The notes under the pieces: model-generated
Told to the model about the DNA's origin: nothing
Seen by the model: only the letters and a program-made list of their open reading frames with translations
The model's database searches: none
Made by a program: the position numbers and the translations under genes
Part shown: positions 5,039 through 13,731 of the stretch, in pieces
How the letters are laid out: each line of letters begins with the position of its first letter
Position numbering within the stretch: position 1 is the first letter of the stretch
Assembly: GCA_964603905.1 (NCBI GenBank)
Contig: CAZRWH010000023.1
Span: forward strand, 1-22,618
DNA: 22,618 bases
Direction: 5' to 3'
Origin: CAZRWH01 sp964603905
Lineage (GTDB): Bacteria; Patescibacteriota; Gracilibacteria; UBA1369; UBA12470

Positions 5039-8000
5039 ATGAACTTTTTCAAAGAAAACAGATTGGTTTGGCTGGCAGTAGGACTTAGTTCGTCCCCTGA
5101 AGCTGCAGATAATCCACCGGAAGTTGTGGAGGCTGATGAGGCGTCTTTGCAAGAGCAACTGGATAAGAAAAAAGAGGTTTGGGAGTCGAAAGTTGATGGT
5201 GCTGAACAAGTTATGGACCAACTAAAAGATATTTACGGCGAAACAGAAGGAGTCAATAAACGTCACGAAGAGTTGGACACCGCACTTAGCGAAATTTTGG
5301 GACGTCTAGATCAAGAAATTGAGGATACGGATGAGGCGCGTGATGCTGAGCTGAAAGCTTTGGATCAGGCGATTTTGGATCAAATCAAAGAGCTTACAGG
5401 AGAAACCGAAGCTACTGAAAATCTTGAACAAGAGGTTAAAGAAGAGATGGCTGAAGCTGCTGGAGTTACAGTTGAAGAGGCTGATGAGGCTTTGGCTGAG
5501 TTAACAAAAGACCCTGAAGACGACACCGAAGAACCTGACGCTGAACCTGAAAGCAAAGAAGAGTACCCAATCCCAGAATACCAAGGAGAAATCGCTCAAC
5601 GAGCGCTGGCTCAACCTGGAACGTCTATCCCTTTCAAAGGTGAAAAAGTCCTACCTCAAGACAGGCTGGACGGGTACGGAATTACGCAAACAGAAGGATT
5701 TGAAATTGGAATGAAGATTGTTGATCAAGGTGGCGAGGCTTATCAAGTTCAGGACTTTTCCAAAACAACTTTTTCTCATAAATTCCCTGGTGAAGCCGAG
5801 TTCAAAAAACAGTTTCCATCTGCGAAATTGCCTGATGGAGATGGCTCGGTAACTGTTACAGAGGATTTATATCTTTCTGATTCGAGGCCACGTCCTTTCA
5901 AAGGGCTGCATCGCCGACGTGACTTGATCATTTCGGTTGAGAGAGATGGAGATAACAATATTACAAATATCTTTGTCGAAGTTACGAATATCAGGTTCGG
6001 AGATCCTCCAAGTCACGAGGTTTATATCCCTCTTGGCAAGCCTATGAGCGAGGTTAAGACCGCCCAAGACATACTTTATCCTCCAGGGTTTGAACCGCAG
6101 GAGGGTGTTGAGTACTCAGATGCTCAAGGCGAAGGCGTTGAGGGGTCCGTTTCGGCACCTGAAAGTTTTGGATCTATGCAAGAGGAGCTTGATTGGTACA
6201 CAAGGCAGGTCATTGAGATGAAAGATGTTGATCCAAACAATCCTACTCTTGCGGAAATGCCAGATTTTTTGAAGAAAAAAATTACTGTAGCTGGATCTCA
6301 AAGACGTTTTGCTAGGCTTGCAAAAGCCGCACGAACTGAGACTGATCCTGCCAAACAAGAAGAGCTTTTGAATCAATTACGGGAACATAAAGATTTGATC
6401 CTGGCTTCTGTTAATAACGTTAATATTGAAAACCGTCCTGAATACCAAACTTACCAATCTTTCTTCAACCCTGAACAAGGACTTGTTTACGGCGCTGATG
6501 GATACGATGAGACGCTTTTTGATGATCAGTTTGTAGCGGCAGGCACAATTCTTAACAATCATTTCTTCGATGACGCGATTGATGGAGAAGGTAATTATGT
6601 TCAACTTGAGGGTGCAAAAATTGTTTTTAATAAAAATAAAAACGGAAAACCTGCGATAAGCGGAAATTTTGAAGTAAAAGTTAAAGGATACCCAAATGAA
6701 GACACGGTAAAGTTCGATTTTGCAGATATAAATGGATCAAATTGGGAGGATGCGATGGCAAAAGCGATGACTGCATTGACCGAAGATAAAGCTGTGAAAA
6801 AAGGCGTTCGAAAACAGATGAGACAGCGGAATCGATACATCCGGAAAGGTGAATTGCCAGGAGGTAAAACCACCGAAAATATTGAAGAAAACGCAGATAT
6901 AGTCGAGCCGCTTGAACTCTCGACTGGAATAATTCTTTCGCCGGAACAAAGACTTGTTTGGGAAAGCAAAGCCAAGGTTTCGTCTCTTTCAAAGCAGGAA
7001 TATGTCGACTACATAAAACAGATCTCGGATCACGAAATGATCCTGACTCAAAACTTGGTTAACGACATGAATGAATCTTTCGGTAATCTTCGAGTTGAAA
7101 TGACCGTGGATTCTTCCTTTGATCGCCACGAAAAACGTGAAATCCGTCTTCGGTTAGGAGATCAGGAAGCTGTAGTTACTTTGAAGCCCGCTTATGTCAC
7201 TCGAATGTTCAAGTACGACAAAGGTGGTGGCTGCGAAATAATTGTCGATGGTGATCGAACTTTTTTGAATACGAAGGATGCTGTTATTGCGGCTTATGAA
7301 GATTTAACAGATTTAAAATATCCAGTTGCAACAGAAGAATTACTTCCACTTGAAGCTCTTTCCCAAGGTATAGCGAGGAGGGAAGCGGATGGATCTTATA
7401 CGATGTTAAAAACTGGATGGGAATATAATGAAGACCTTGGAATGTTTGTTGGAAGCGACGAAGGCTCCCAATCAATTGCGATTGCTGATGGTTCCGTAGA
7501 ACCAGACGAAACAACTGACGAACCTACGGATACGGGTTCCTCTGTTTGGGATACAATTGAACCACCAGCTCCTACTCCGGTTGTTCAACCTTCGGCTGAT
7601 AGCGAGCCAACTGCACAACCTGAACCTCTGCCTACCGCTCAACCTTCGGCTGACGTTGAACCGGCTCCAACACCACAACCTACTCCAATTACACAATCAA
7701 CAGATGAGCCTCCTTCTGCACCAGCTCCACAACCTGAACCAATTACTGAACGAGAACCTGACACCACTCCATTTGCACCAACTAGCACATACGCAACAGC
7801 GGAAGCACGACAAGAAGACGAAGCTCTGAGTACGTTTGACTGGAGCATGGATGATTCGGAACCTGACTCTGTTGCACAACAGCCAGATGATGCTTCCCCA
7901 GCCCCAGCTGCACAACCTGTTGCTGACGCAGATACAGATGATGTTGAATGGGGACAGGTAGACGATTTAGAGCCAGAAACAGCGGCTACACAAACTGAAG

Positions 8001-9640
8001 TTGAAGAGGATTTAACCTTTGCGCCTGCTGCAATCTCGATAGAGCCAACACCGGCTCCAGAACCTGCACCTCGTGATGACGCGATGCTTGCTGGTCTTAC
8101 TTCTCCTTTGGTGGACACTCCGGTGCCTGAGCCTGTCGCGACGCCGCAACCTGTTGCCCCAACACCAGAACCTGTGTCACAGCCAGAAGACCCTCTTTTT
8201 GCAGGTATTGACGCTCCGACTATTGAGACAACTTTTGAGCCTGCACCAAGCCAACCTTCAGAATCCCTATTCCCTTCATATCGATCGCCATCACAGCCAG
8301 AACCTCCGGTTTTCAGAGAACCGGTGGCTACCGCGCCGACTCCAACACCACAGCCAGAACCTGAAGTTTTGGTGCCAACTTTGGAACAAGCTCCTGAAAA
8401 CCAAGCTGAAATTTTTGACAATCTCGCGCTTCGAATGAGCAACCTTGAAGGCCGAGATCGATATGTCGTTGCTCAACAAGTTTATGAAATGATTCAGAAC
8501 GACAATGACCTAGTTACACGACTTCCTGCCGACGAACAGATTCGATTTTATTATGTTGTTGAGCCAGGCAGCATGAAATTCCAGGAACATCGTTTGAATT
8601 TTATCAAAGATAATCCTGATGCAGTTGTGTATTTCCTTCGAGAAAAGCCGGAATTGGCTTTGACTATAATGAAAGATTTCGAAAAAAAGAATGCATGGGC
8701 TGAGGTTGAAAAGATTTATCAAAACATGCTCGAAACAAATGCCGATATGAGCTATGACGCACATTGGCTTGGGGTACAATCTGCTCGCGCAACAAAACTA
8801 GGTGAACCTGAAATGTTGAAACGTCTTGAGCAAGCTCTTTCTTTTGATGAAACACGCGAAGCCAGAGAATGGTTTGATGAGCTAAACGAAAAACTTAATC
8901 CAACGCCAGAACCGGCACCTGAGGTGACGCCTACACCAGAGCCAGTTACTGAGACCGAACCTGAACCATCCCCTTCTCTCTCTGATTTTGACACAGGAGA
9001 ACCAACCGAAATATTACCTCAGGACTATAGCCCTGCAGATGCGTTATCAGAAGGAATTGCTGTAAAAACAGGCGATAGCTCGTACGAAATCAAACCTGGA
9101 TGGAGATATTCAAGCACTATCGGCCTATTCCTGCCGAGCGACACTACTGAATCTACTAAACTTTCTGCAGAACAAGTTGCCTCTCTTGAAGCAGAACTTG
9201 GTATTTCAGCACCTGCTGAAACCTCAGAAAAATCTTCGGAATTACCTACTCAGGAGCAGACCTTTGCAAAATTTGGAGAAGACCTCATAGAACAATATGA
9301 CGGACAAGAAATTGAAGGACATAATTTCTCGGTTAAGAAAATTGATGATTCGCATTACAAACTGTCAGCCGACTCTAGAACTTTTGATATTAATCTTTCG
9401 AATTTCTCTCAATATCAAGCTGGTGTAGTCACTCCTACTGACTACTTGTCTTTTGATGTTGAAATTTCTGAAAACGGAACTGTTATTGAAAAAACCACGC
9501 AGGACTCAATCTCTCCAGATGAAGACACCTTTGTTAGCCACATATTTGACGTCGTACTCGCTTCTGTTGATGGGCCTATATTTGCGGCTTTGGATAGCGA
9601 TGTATCGGACCAAGATGCTGTTGCGGATGTATCGGAATAA
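5039..9640 (+). CDS. Giant modular protein with coiled-coil, proline-rich and repeated domains
   Basis: This is a 1533-residue acidic protein that I cannot assign to a family. Seen in order: a short hydrophobic N-terminus (LVWLAVGL) followed by an Ala-rich stretch, perhaps a weak signal peptide; a Glu-rich coiled coil (about 30-165); mixed beta domains up to about 760; an about 35-residue module SQGIARREADGSYTMLKTGW...LGMFVGSD near 770; a long linker of Pro, Glu, Thr, Gln and Ala (about 830-1120); an alpha-helical, TPR-like stretch (about 1120-1290); a second short proline-rich linker; a second copy of the module near 1335 (SEGIAVKTGDSSYEIKPGW...IGLFLPSD); and a final beta-rich domain. Such architecture fits an extended surface or wall-spanning protein, but the location is inference. 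It follows the small gene at 4722 by two bases. A single TAA ends it, directly before the tRNA-Pro promoter. Confidence 0.85.
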   Translation: MNFFKENRLVWLAVGLSSSPEAADNPPEVVEADEASLQEQLDKKKEVWESKVDGAEQVMDQLKDIYGETEGVNKRHEELDTALSEILGRLDQEIEDTDEARDAELKALDQAILDQIKELTGETEATENLEQEVKEEMAEAAGVTVEEADEALAELTKDPEDDTEEPDAEPESKEEYPIPEYQGEIAQRALAQPGTSIPFKGEKVLPQDRLDGYGITQTEGFEIGMKIVDQGGEAYQVQDFSKTTFSHKFPGEAEFKKQFPSAKLPDGDGSVTVTEDLYLSDSRPRPFKGLHRRRDLIISVERDGDNNITNIFVEVTNIRFGDPPSHEVYIPLGKPMSEVKTAQDILYPPGFEPQEGVEYSDAQGEGVEGSVSAPESFGSMQEELDWYTRQVIEMKDVDPNNPTLAEMPDFLKKKITVAGSQRRFARLAKAARTETDPAKQEELLNQLREHKDLILASVNNVNIENRPEYQTYQSFFNPEQGLVYGADGYDETLFDDQFVAAGTILNNHFFDDAIDGEGNYVQLEGAKIVFNKNKNGKPAISGNFEVKVKGYPNEDTVKFDFADINGSNWEDAMAKAMTALTEDKAVKKGVRKQMRQRNRYIRKGELPGGKTTENIEENADIVEPLELSTGIILSPEQRLVWESKAKVSSLSKQEYVDYIKQISDHEMILTQNLVNDMNESFGNLRVEMTVDSSFDRHEKREIRLRLGDQEAVVTLKPAYVTRMFKYDKGGGCEIIVDGDRTFLNTKDAVIAAYEDLTDLKYPVATEELLPLEALSQGIARREADGSYTMLKTGWEYNEDLGMFVGSDEGSQSIAIADGSVEPDETTDEPTDTGSSVWDTIEPPAPTPVVQPSADSEPTAQPEPLPTAQPSADVEPAPTPQPTPITQSTDEPPSAPAPQPEPITEREPDTTPFAPTSTYATAEARQEDEALSTFDWSMDDSEPDSVAQQPDDASPAPAAQPVADADTDDVEWGQVDDLEPETAATQTEVEEDLTFAPAAISIEPTPAPEPAPRDDAMLAGLTSPLVDTPVPEPVATPQPVAPTPEPVSQPEDPLFAGIDAPTIETTFEPAPSQPSESLFPSYRSPSQPEPPVFREPVATAPTPTPQPEPEVLVPTLEQAPENQAEIFDNLALRMSNLEGRDRYVVAQQVYEMIQNDNDLVTRLPADEQIRFYYVVEPGSMKFQEHRLNFIKDNPDAVVYFLREKPELALTIMKDFEKKNAWAEVEKIYQNMLETNADMSYDAHWLGVQSARATKLGEPEMLKRLEQALSFDETREAREWFDELNEKLNPTPEPAPEVTPTPEPVTETEPEPSPSLSDFDTGEPTEILPQDYSPADALSEGIAVKTGDSSYEIKPGWRYSSTIGLFLPSDTTESTKLSAEQVASLEAELGISAPAETSEKSSELPTQEQTFAKFGEDLIEQYDGQEIEGHNFSVKKIDDSHYKLSADSRTFDINLSNFSQYQAGVVTPTDYLSFDVEISENGTVIEKTTQDSISPDEDTFVSHIFDVVLASVDGPIFAALDSDVSDQDAVADVSE

Positions 9641-9648
9641 AATCCAAA

Positions 9649-9677
9649 TTGACTTTTCCCTGATGCTTTCATATACT
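9649..9677 (+). promoter_or_regulatory. Promoter of tRNA-Pro
   Basis: TTGACT, exactly 17 bases, TATACT (9672-9677). The start would be near 9684, about 23 bases before the mature tRNA. It begins nine bases after the stop of the giant gene. Confidence 0.7.
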
Positions 9678-9706
9678 CGGGTAGCTTTTTTAGCGAAAAA
9701 AACCGT

Positions 9707-9783
9707 CGGGGTGTAGCACAGTTGGCTAGTGCGCACGGTTTGGGACCGTGAGGTCGCTGGTTCGAGTCCAGTCACCCCGACCA
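9707..9783 (+). tRNA. tRNA-Pro (TGG)
   Basis: The acceptor CGGGGTG pairs with CACCCCG. The anticodon arm CACGG-TTTGGGA-CCGTG carries TGG, and the T-loop is TTCGAGT. A73-CCA is encoded. The length of 77 nt and the C1-G72 pair are normal for tRNA-Pro. Confidence 0.95.
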
Positions 9784-9919
9784 GAAGGAATTTTATTAGT
9801 TGGCTCTTTCGTGGCATCACTTCCTGTTTCTTTTGGGCTACATGTACGCTCGCAAGAAACGAGGATCGCTGCTGATACTCTTTCGCTAACTAACAAAATA
9901 TCACCTGGTCTCCATTGGT

Positions 9920-9946
9920 GTTTTGCTTTGCAAAACAAGCTTTTTT
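9920..9946 (+). terminator. Candidate terminator downstream of tRNA-Pro
   Basis: GTTTTGC, loop TTT, GCAAAAC, then AAGC and six T. The stem is AU-rich and the T run starts four bases after it, so it is weaker than the terminator at 3094. The rest of 9784-9984 shows no gene or other feature. Confidence 0.45.
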
Positions 9947-9984
9947 ACAAAACAACATTCCTCCTATCCAAGCCGAAAATTCGT

Positions 9985-10575
9985 TTAATCCACCTCCCTC
10001 ACCAACCCCTCAGCCCTTTTTTGTGCTGTAGATACCTCGAAGCCTCTGCCCATTAGCTTCATGACTAGCTGATGGGTCATTTTTGCCTGCCATTGAGGTC
10101 CTCGTGCAGCTTTTAACATTTCGTGTTCGCCTCCGAGAATGTTCTCAATTCGTTCTGCTGTTTGTACTTTTTCGTCGTAAGCTTCTGCTCCATCGTGTTT
10201 TGTTAGTCTTCTTGCTTTCAAATCTACAACTCCCTCGGCCCATATTCGGTCTTCTTGACCTCCTTTTCCTCGGTGAAGAAGTTCGTGAACCATGATGTGA
10301 GTTACTTTTTGCATATCTACAACATCATCTGGTAATTCCCTTGTTTCTAAGCGATCTGACTCGCCCACAATGTCGTTACGCAATGTAACTTTACCTGTAG
10401 GCATGTGGCATGTCCCACCGGCTTCACCCATGCTATTTACCGTGTCGATATACATTGTTCCGTTGCCGCCTCCAGTCAAATAAAGCGCCTTTGAACGTGC
10501 TTGAGCCAATGCTCGAGCATCTTCGGTTCGCCCTTCCTGTTTTTGATCTGATATTACTTGCTCTAGGGTGCGCAT
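9985..10575 (-). CDS. Putative zinc metallopeptidase (HExxH)
   Basis: This 196-residue protein has no signal peptide or membrane segment. Residues 93-101 read HIMVHELLH, giving the zinc-binding HExxH (H97, E98, H101). Thirteen residues further, E114 in IWAEGVVDLK could be the third ligand, as in gluzincins, though this spacing is short. The N-terminal part includes a Gly-rich strand (TGGGNGTMYID). The family is not recognised, and the substrate is unknown. It lies 60 bases downstream of the gene at 10636-11220 on the same strand, probably in one operon; that spacer holds the small inverted repeat GGAGTT/AACTCC (10592-10609) and an AAGGAG that is 30 bases from the start, too far to act normally. 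Confidence 0.6.
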   Translation of the reverse strand: MRTLEQVISDQKQEGRTEDARALAQARSKALYLTGGGNGTMYIDTVNSMGEAGGTCHMPTGKVTLRNDIVGESDRLETRELPDDVVDMQKVTHIMVHELLHRGKGGQEDRIWAEGVVDLKARRLTKHDGAEAYDEKVQTAERIENILGGEHEMLKAARGPQWQAKMTHQLVMKLMGRGFEVSTAQKRAEGLVREVD

Positions 10576-10635
10576 TTGTATTCATTAAATTGGAGTTTAT
10601 TTTAACTCCTTAATTATCTTTGCGCCACCTTTTTA

Positions 10636-11220
10636 TTAGACCTGTCCTTCAGAACCTTGCATTCCCTTCTCCCATCTACTCATCTCTTGCTTCAGTTCAT
10701 CACCTGTATATCCCAGTCTAGACAACGCATTTCTGTTCGCTGATCGCAGCGCCTCGAGTCCCTCTTCCGTATCCCATTTAGGAGGCGGGAACTCTTCACC
10801 GTCTTTGAAAGAAAAATGTTCCGCGATGTAATCTGCCAAAGCTTGTCCTCTTAGTCCGTTTTCATAAGCTTTTATCGTTGTGTCGTAAACAAGGCTTAAA
10901 TCTTTTGCATTCACTTTTTCCAACCCTCTCATACCTGCCTCGTATGCACCTGCTCCAGCTGCGTATCTTACTCCTCGGAATCCTGTACTATCCCCAACAT
11001 TGTCTGTCAGTGAAATAACAGCTGCTCCTTCCGAGATTCTCTTCTGGACAATTGGAACTAATTCATCTGGAAACACTCCCGTTGCATAAGTTATTAGGAT
11101 TAGAATATCTTCATCCTCAGTAATGTGCTCAAAACGTCCTAGCGTTAAGCCCGGGGTTATCGTAACCACCTCTATTGGAATTCCTTCGTTGTTTTTTGGT
11201 TGTTGTGGTGCATTTTTCAT
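10636..11220 (-). CDS. Stand-alone protein resembling the asparaginase C-terminal domain
   Basis: This is a 194-residue protein. Residues about 20-115 read as strand-helix units: ILILITYATGVFPDELVPIV, then RISEGAAVISLTDNVGDSTG, and GVRYAAGAGAYEAGM...LSLVYDTTIKAYENG. This order (hydrophobic strand, y-x-x-G-x-P, helix, G-x-x-V-x-x-x-S/T, then a Y-x-x-G-x-x-x-x-x-x-G segment) is what I remember of the small C-terminal domain of L-asparaginase. The N-terminal catalytic domain is missing, so it is not expected to be an asparaginase on its own. The C-terminal tail is charged and Gly-rich (EMSRWEKGMQGSEGQV). The start ATG sits six bases after TATAAT, so its mRNA is probably leaderless. Resemblance is from memory and needs a structure comparison. 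Confidence 0.5.
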   Translation of the reverse strand: MKNAPQQPKNNEGIPIEVVTITPGLTLGRFEHITEDEDILILITYATGVFPDELVPIVQKRISEGAAVISLTDNVGDSTGFRGVRYAAGAGAYEAGMRGLEKVNAKDLSLVYDTTIKAYENGLRGQALADYIAEHFSFKDGEEFPPPKWDTEEGLEALRSANRNALSRLGYTGDELKQEMSRWEKGMQGSEGQV

Positions 11221-11226
11221 CTGTTA

Positions 11227-11255
11227 ATTATACCAAATTTAGCACCAAATCTCAA
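11227..11255 (-). promoter_or_regulatory. Leaderless promoter of the 11220-9985 operon
   Basis: The minus strand reads TTGAGA, exactly 17 bases, a perfect TATAAT (11232-11227), then TAACAG and the ATG at 11220. A start six to seven bases after the -10 box falls on the A of the ATG. Confidence 0.75.
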
Positions 11256-11319
11256 GTCTCGAGTAGAGCATTTAAGCAAACTGTAGTATCTTGTTTTTGT
11301 AAAATTTAACAAAACAAAA

Positions 11320-11625
11320 ATGAAAAAAATGAAACTTGTTATTGCAATCGCCCTCCTTGTAGTAGGGTTAGTTGCTGGTGCATATGCCGTTTCTAGCTTC
11401 ATGAGCGCATCAGATCTTTATACTGCGGCAGAGATTCAAGAACAGAAGTCTTACGTCGCTGAATATGCCGGAAATTACGGAGAGGCGGCAGATCAGATTC
11501 GATACGCCACAATGAGCATCCAGTACGCAAAAGAGTCAATTACAGAAGGAATTATCGCTGGTGGCATTGGATTTATCTTGGTTTTTGCGGGTGTGTTTTT
11601 GATCTTTAAGAATAAAAAACAATAA
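11320..11625 (+). CDS. Small two-TM membrane protein, unknown
   Basis: This is a 101-residue protein. A hydrophobic helix at about 5-28 begins just after MKKMK. A polar middle (about 30-75) follows, rich in Ala, Tyr, Glu and Gln, then a second helix at about 77-96 and the basic end KNKKQ. Both ends are probably cytoplasmic with the middle outside. The family is not recognised. The ATG at 11320 follows an A-rich leader; TAAAAT at 11300 may be its -10 box. The next gene starts two bases after its stop, so they form an operon. Confidence 0.65.
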   Translation: MKKMKLVIAIALLVVGLVAGAYAVSSFMSASDLYTAAEIQEQKSYVAEYAGNYGEAADQIRYATMSIQYAKESITEGIIAGGIGFILVFAGVFLIFKNKKQ

Positions 11626-11627
11626 CC

Positions 11628-12014
11628 ATGGAAATACTAACTACATCGCTAATCATCTCGGTAGCCTGGTTCGTAGCGGGTGGCGTTTTGTATATGAACC
11701 CTTTCGTAGCGAAAATTTATGACAAGAATAAAAGCCATCCATCTATGAAAAACTGGTCTACTCAAGGTAAGTTTTTGATTGGAACCTTTTTTGTGGCTGG
11801 GTTTATTCCAATTTTGCTTACAACTATCGCTTATCAGTATATCAAGCCACTCGATTTTGTGATTCTTGCTCTGATCTTGATTGGAGTCAGAATTATTCCT
11901 CGTGCTTGTGATGCATGGATGCAGACCTCTTACCCTAATGTCATTCTTCTGATTGAGCTTATTAACGGGGCGATTTTGAGCGTATTGATTGCGTATTTTT
12001 TGACGGTTTTGTAG
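11628..12014 (+). CDS. Four-helix membrane protein, possibly DUF1761-like
   Basis: This 128-residue, very hydrophobic protein has helices at about 5-24, 47-70, 73-92 and 104-126. The N-terminal GGVLYMNPFVAKIYDK loop resembles the G-x-x-x-Y-x-P-x-x-F-G-K loop of DUF1761 proteins, which have the same four-helix layout and no known function; this assignment is tentative. It ends in TAG. Its first base follows the stop of the upstream gene by two bases. Confidence 0.6.
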   Translation: MEILTTSLIISVAWFVAGGVLYMNPFVAKIYDKNKSHPSMKNWSTQGKFLIGTFFVAGFIPILLTTIAYQYIKPLDFVILALILIGVRIIPRACDAWMQTSYPNVILLIELINGAILSVLIAYFLTVL

Positions 12015-12038
12015 AATGGAGTCTAAGTTTCGTATACT
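12009..12038 (+). promoter_or_regulatory. Candidate promoter of the 12054 gene
   Basis: TTGTAG, 18 bases, TATACT (12033-12038), giving a leader of about 9 bases. The -35 overlaps the stop codon of the upstream gene and matches consensus only in its first three bases. Confidence 0.45.
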
Positions 12039-12053
12039 TAAAATTAAAGCTCC

Positions 12054-13259
12054 ATGGAATCACCTTCTAGCGCTCCGACATTCTCTCGAGAGGAACTTGG
12101 TATTGGATTAGAGCTTGATAAGGACGGACTTGAGCCTATTGCAAAACGATTATTTGAACAATTGTATCTTCCTGGGGAGGACGCCCCTTCTACACAACAG
12201 GCCCAATTGCTTTTGGAGGATTTAGATCTTCAAAATGACTTTGAGGCACTTGATCAAGTATTAAAACTTTCTGGAGCTCGGGGCTCTACTATTTTTAATC
12301 CACAGCATCTGGAAGCTGTTCGTTGTTTTTTGCAGGAGCTCCTTGATTATTTATTAGAAAATGAAGTTGCATTGACTCCGGCAGTACTTTTGCAGTACCA
12401 ATCGCAGTTTATTCTCAAGTTGCCAACCTACTACCATCTAAAAATAGATGAGCCAGCCAGTTCACCTGACGCCTCTCCAACTTATCGCTGGACGTCATCC
12501 TGGACTGACTTTGATTTACAGGCCGCTGCACGAGAAAAATTTAACGAACTTGAAAAATTCATGGTTATCAACGTTGCTAATGATGTCCAATTAGGGTTTT
12601 CGCCTGAAGACACAGCACCTGCTTTTTATTTCGAAGCTGCACATTACATCATGTGGAAAGGGAGTAACTACGACGCCGTAATTGACCAACTAAATCTTGT
12701 CCACGATACTGATGCTCTAACAGATTTATTACGAGCTTTGAATACCCGACAGATAGTTAAGGACCAACAATGTGTCATAGCTTTTCTAGATCGAATGCTT
12801 GAGAGATATATGCATGAATCCCCTGGAAAGCCGGTTCCTTTTCGCACTAAATTGATTTTGAAAGACCTGTATGCACGATATGGATACTTTGCTATTGGCA
12901 TTATCCCTCATGAAGACCCATGTTGGATTCCATCTCATAAAGGTTGGTTTCCGGGGGAACCATGGCCTGAGGATTGCAAAATAGATCCTTCTGCCATCGC
13001 ACAAAGTTTTATTAGTAAGCTTCTGCAACTTCAAACACTGGATCCGGATATAGAAATTGACCTCGATATCCCCGAAAAGTTCCTGGCTCGTTGCTACGAA
13101 ACTCCACCTGAGTCTACTGTGAATATCTTTTTTGAGGACCAATTGCCGCAGGGTTATCTTTCTTTCCACCCTGAACGAGTAAAGCCTACTAGATGCCGGC
13201 TAGGTAATTACCGTGAACGCAAATTTGAACTTCAAAGATTCACTCCAGACGGCACTTAA
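12054..13259 (+). CDS. Cytoplasmic protein of unknown function (401 aa)
   Basis: This protein is acidic in its first half and has no membrane segment or signal. It seems mostly helical, with many LxxL-type repeats (LEDLDLQNDFEALDQVLKL) and a central aromatic stretch (TYRWTSSWTDFDLQ). The C-terminal part has HEDPCWIPSHKGWFPGEPW, with clustered Trp, His and Cys residues. I recognise no family. The start ATG is supported by the promoter at 12033. Its stop overlaps that of the convergent guaD by four bases (TTAA), so transcription of the two could interfere. Confidence 0.75.
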   Translation: MESPSSAPTFSREELGIGLELDKDGLEPIAKRLFEQLYLPGEDAPSTQQAQLLLEDLDLQNDFEALDQVLKLSGARGSTIFNPQHLEAVRCFLQELLDYLLENEVALTPAVLLQYQSQFILKLPTYYHLKIDEPASSPDASPTYRWTSSWTDFDLQAAAREKFNELEKFMVINVANDVQLGFSPEDTAPAFYFEAAHYIMWKGSNYDAVIDQLNLVHDTDALTDLLRALNTRQIVKDQQCVIAFLDRMLERYMHESPGKPVPFRTKLILKDLYARYGYFAIGIIPHEDPCWIPSHKGWFPGEPWPEDCKIDPSAIAQSFISKLLQLQTLDPDIEIDLDIPEKFLARCYETPPESTVNIFFEDQLPQGYLSFHPERVKPTRCRLGNYRERKFELQRFTPDGT

Positions 13260-13720
13260 TACATCACCTTGTCATCTTTCGCGTCCCATTCCTCAAAAAC
13301 TTTAATCGCCTCTTCTCGATCGATTTGCTGGAATGGAATTTTTCTGTCGTTTAGCGGTTTTTCGATTTCTTGATAAATAAACTCATCGTCGAAACCTATC
13401 TTCGCCGCATTTTGACGTGTATTTGCATAAAAAACCTTGTCCGGACGAGCCCAATAGATTGCGCCGAGACACATCGGACATGGTTCGCAACTTGTATAAA
13501 GCTCGCATCCATCAAGTTGGAACGTACCGAGATTTTTGCATGCATCGCGAATTGCAACCACTTCGGCATGCGCCGTTGGGTCATCTGTTGAAGTCACCTG
13601 ATTATTTCCGCGTCCGACTATCTTTCCGTCTTTCACAACGACAGCACCGAATGGGCCACCTTGGTCTGACCGCATTCCTTCCCGCGAGATTGCAATCGCT
13701 TCATCCATGAAATTATCCAT
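13256..13720 (-). CDS. guaD: Guanine deaminase
   Basis: This 154-residue cytidine-deaminase-fold enzyme converts guanine to xanthine. Zinc ligands are H51 in PTAHAEVVAIR, with E53 as proton shuttle, and C81 and C84 in SCEPCPMCLGAIYWARP. The N-terminal GGPFGAVVVKDGKIVGRG and the C-terminal GFDDEFIYQEI segment with IPFQQ closely match what I know of the Bacillus subtilis GuaD type, which favours guanine deaminase over the related tRNA adenosine deaminase. It is the last gene of a four-gene minus-strand operon and starts 11 bases after ybeY. With guaA in the same window it suggests control of guanine pools. Confidence 0.85.
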   Translation of the reverse strand: MDNFMDEAIAISREGMRSDQGGPFGAVVVKDGKIVGRGNNQVTSTDDPTAHAEVVAIRDACKNLGTFQLDGCELYTSCEPCPMCLGAIYWARPDKVFYANTRQNAAKIGFDDEFIYQEIEKPLNDRKIPFQQIDREEAIKVFEEWDAKDDKVMY

Positions 13721-13731
13721 ACTGTTATCTG

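Noticed and set aside
7639..8442. 267-residue Ser/Gly/Ala-rich open frame on the minus strand
   Set aside because: It is the reverse reading of the proline-rich linker of the 5039-9640 gene; its low-complexity composition follows from the repeats on the other strand.
9748..10056. 102-residue frame after tRNA-Pro
   Set aside because: It begins inside the tRNA and crosses a candidate terminator and the end of the convergent metallopeptidase gene; composition looks non-coding.
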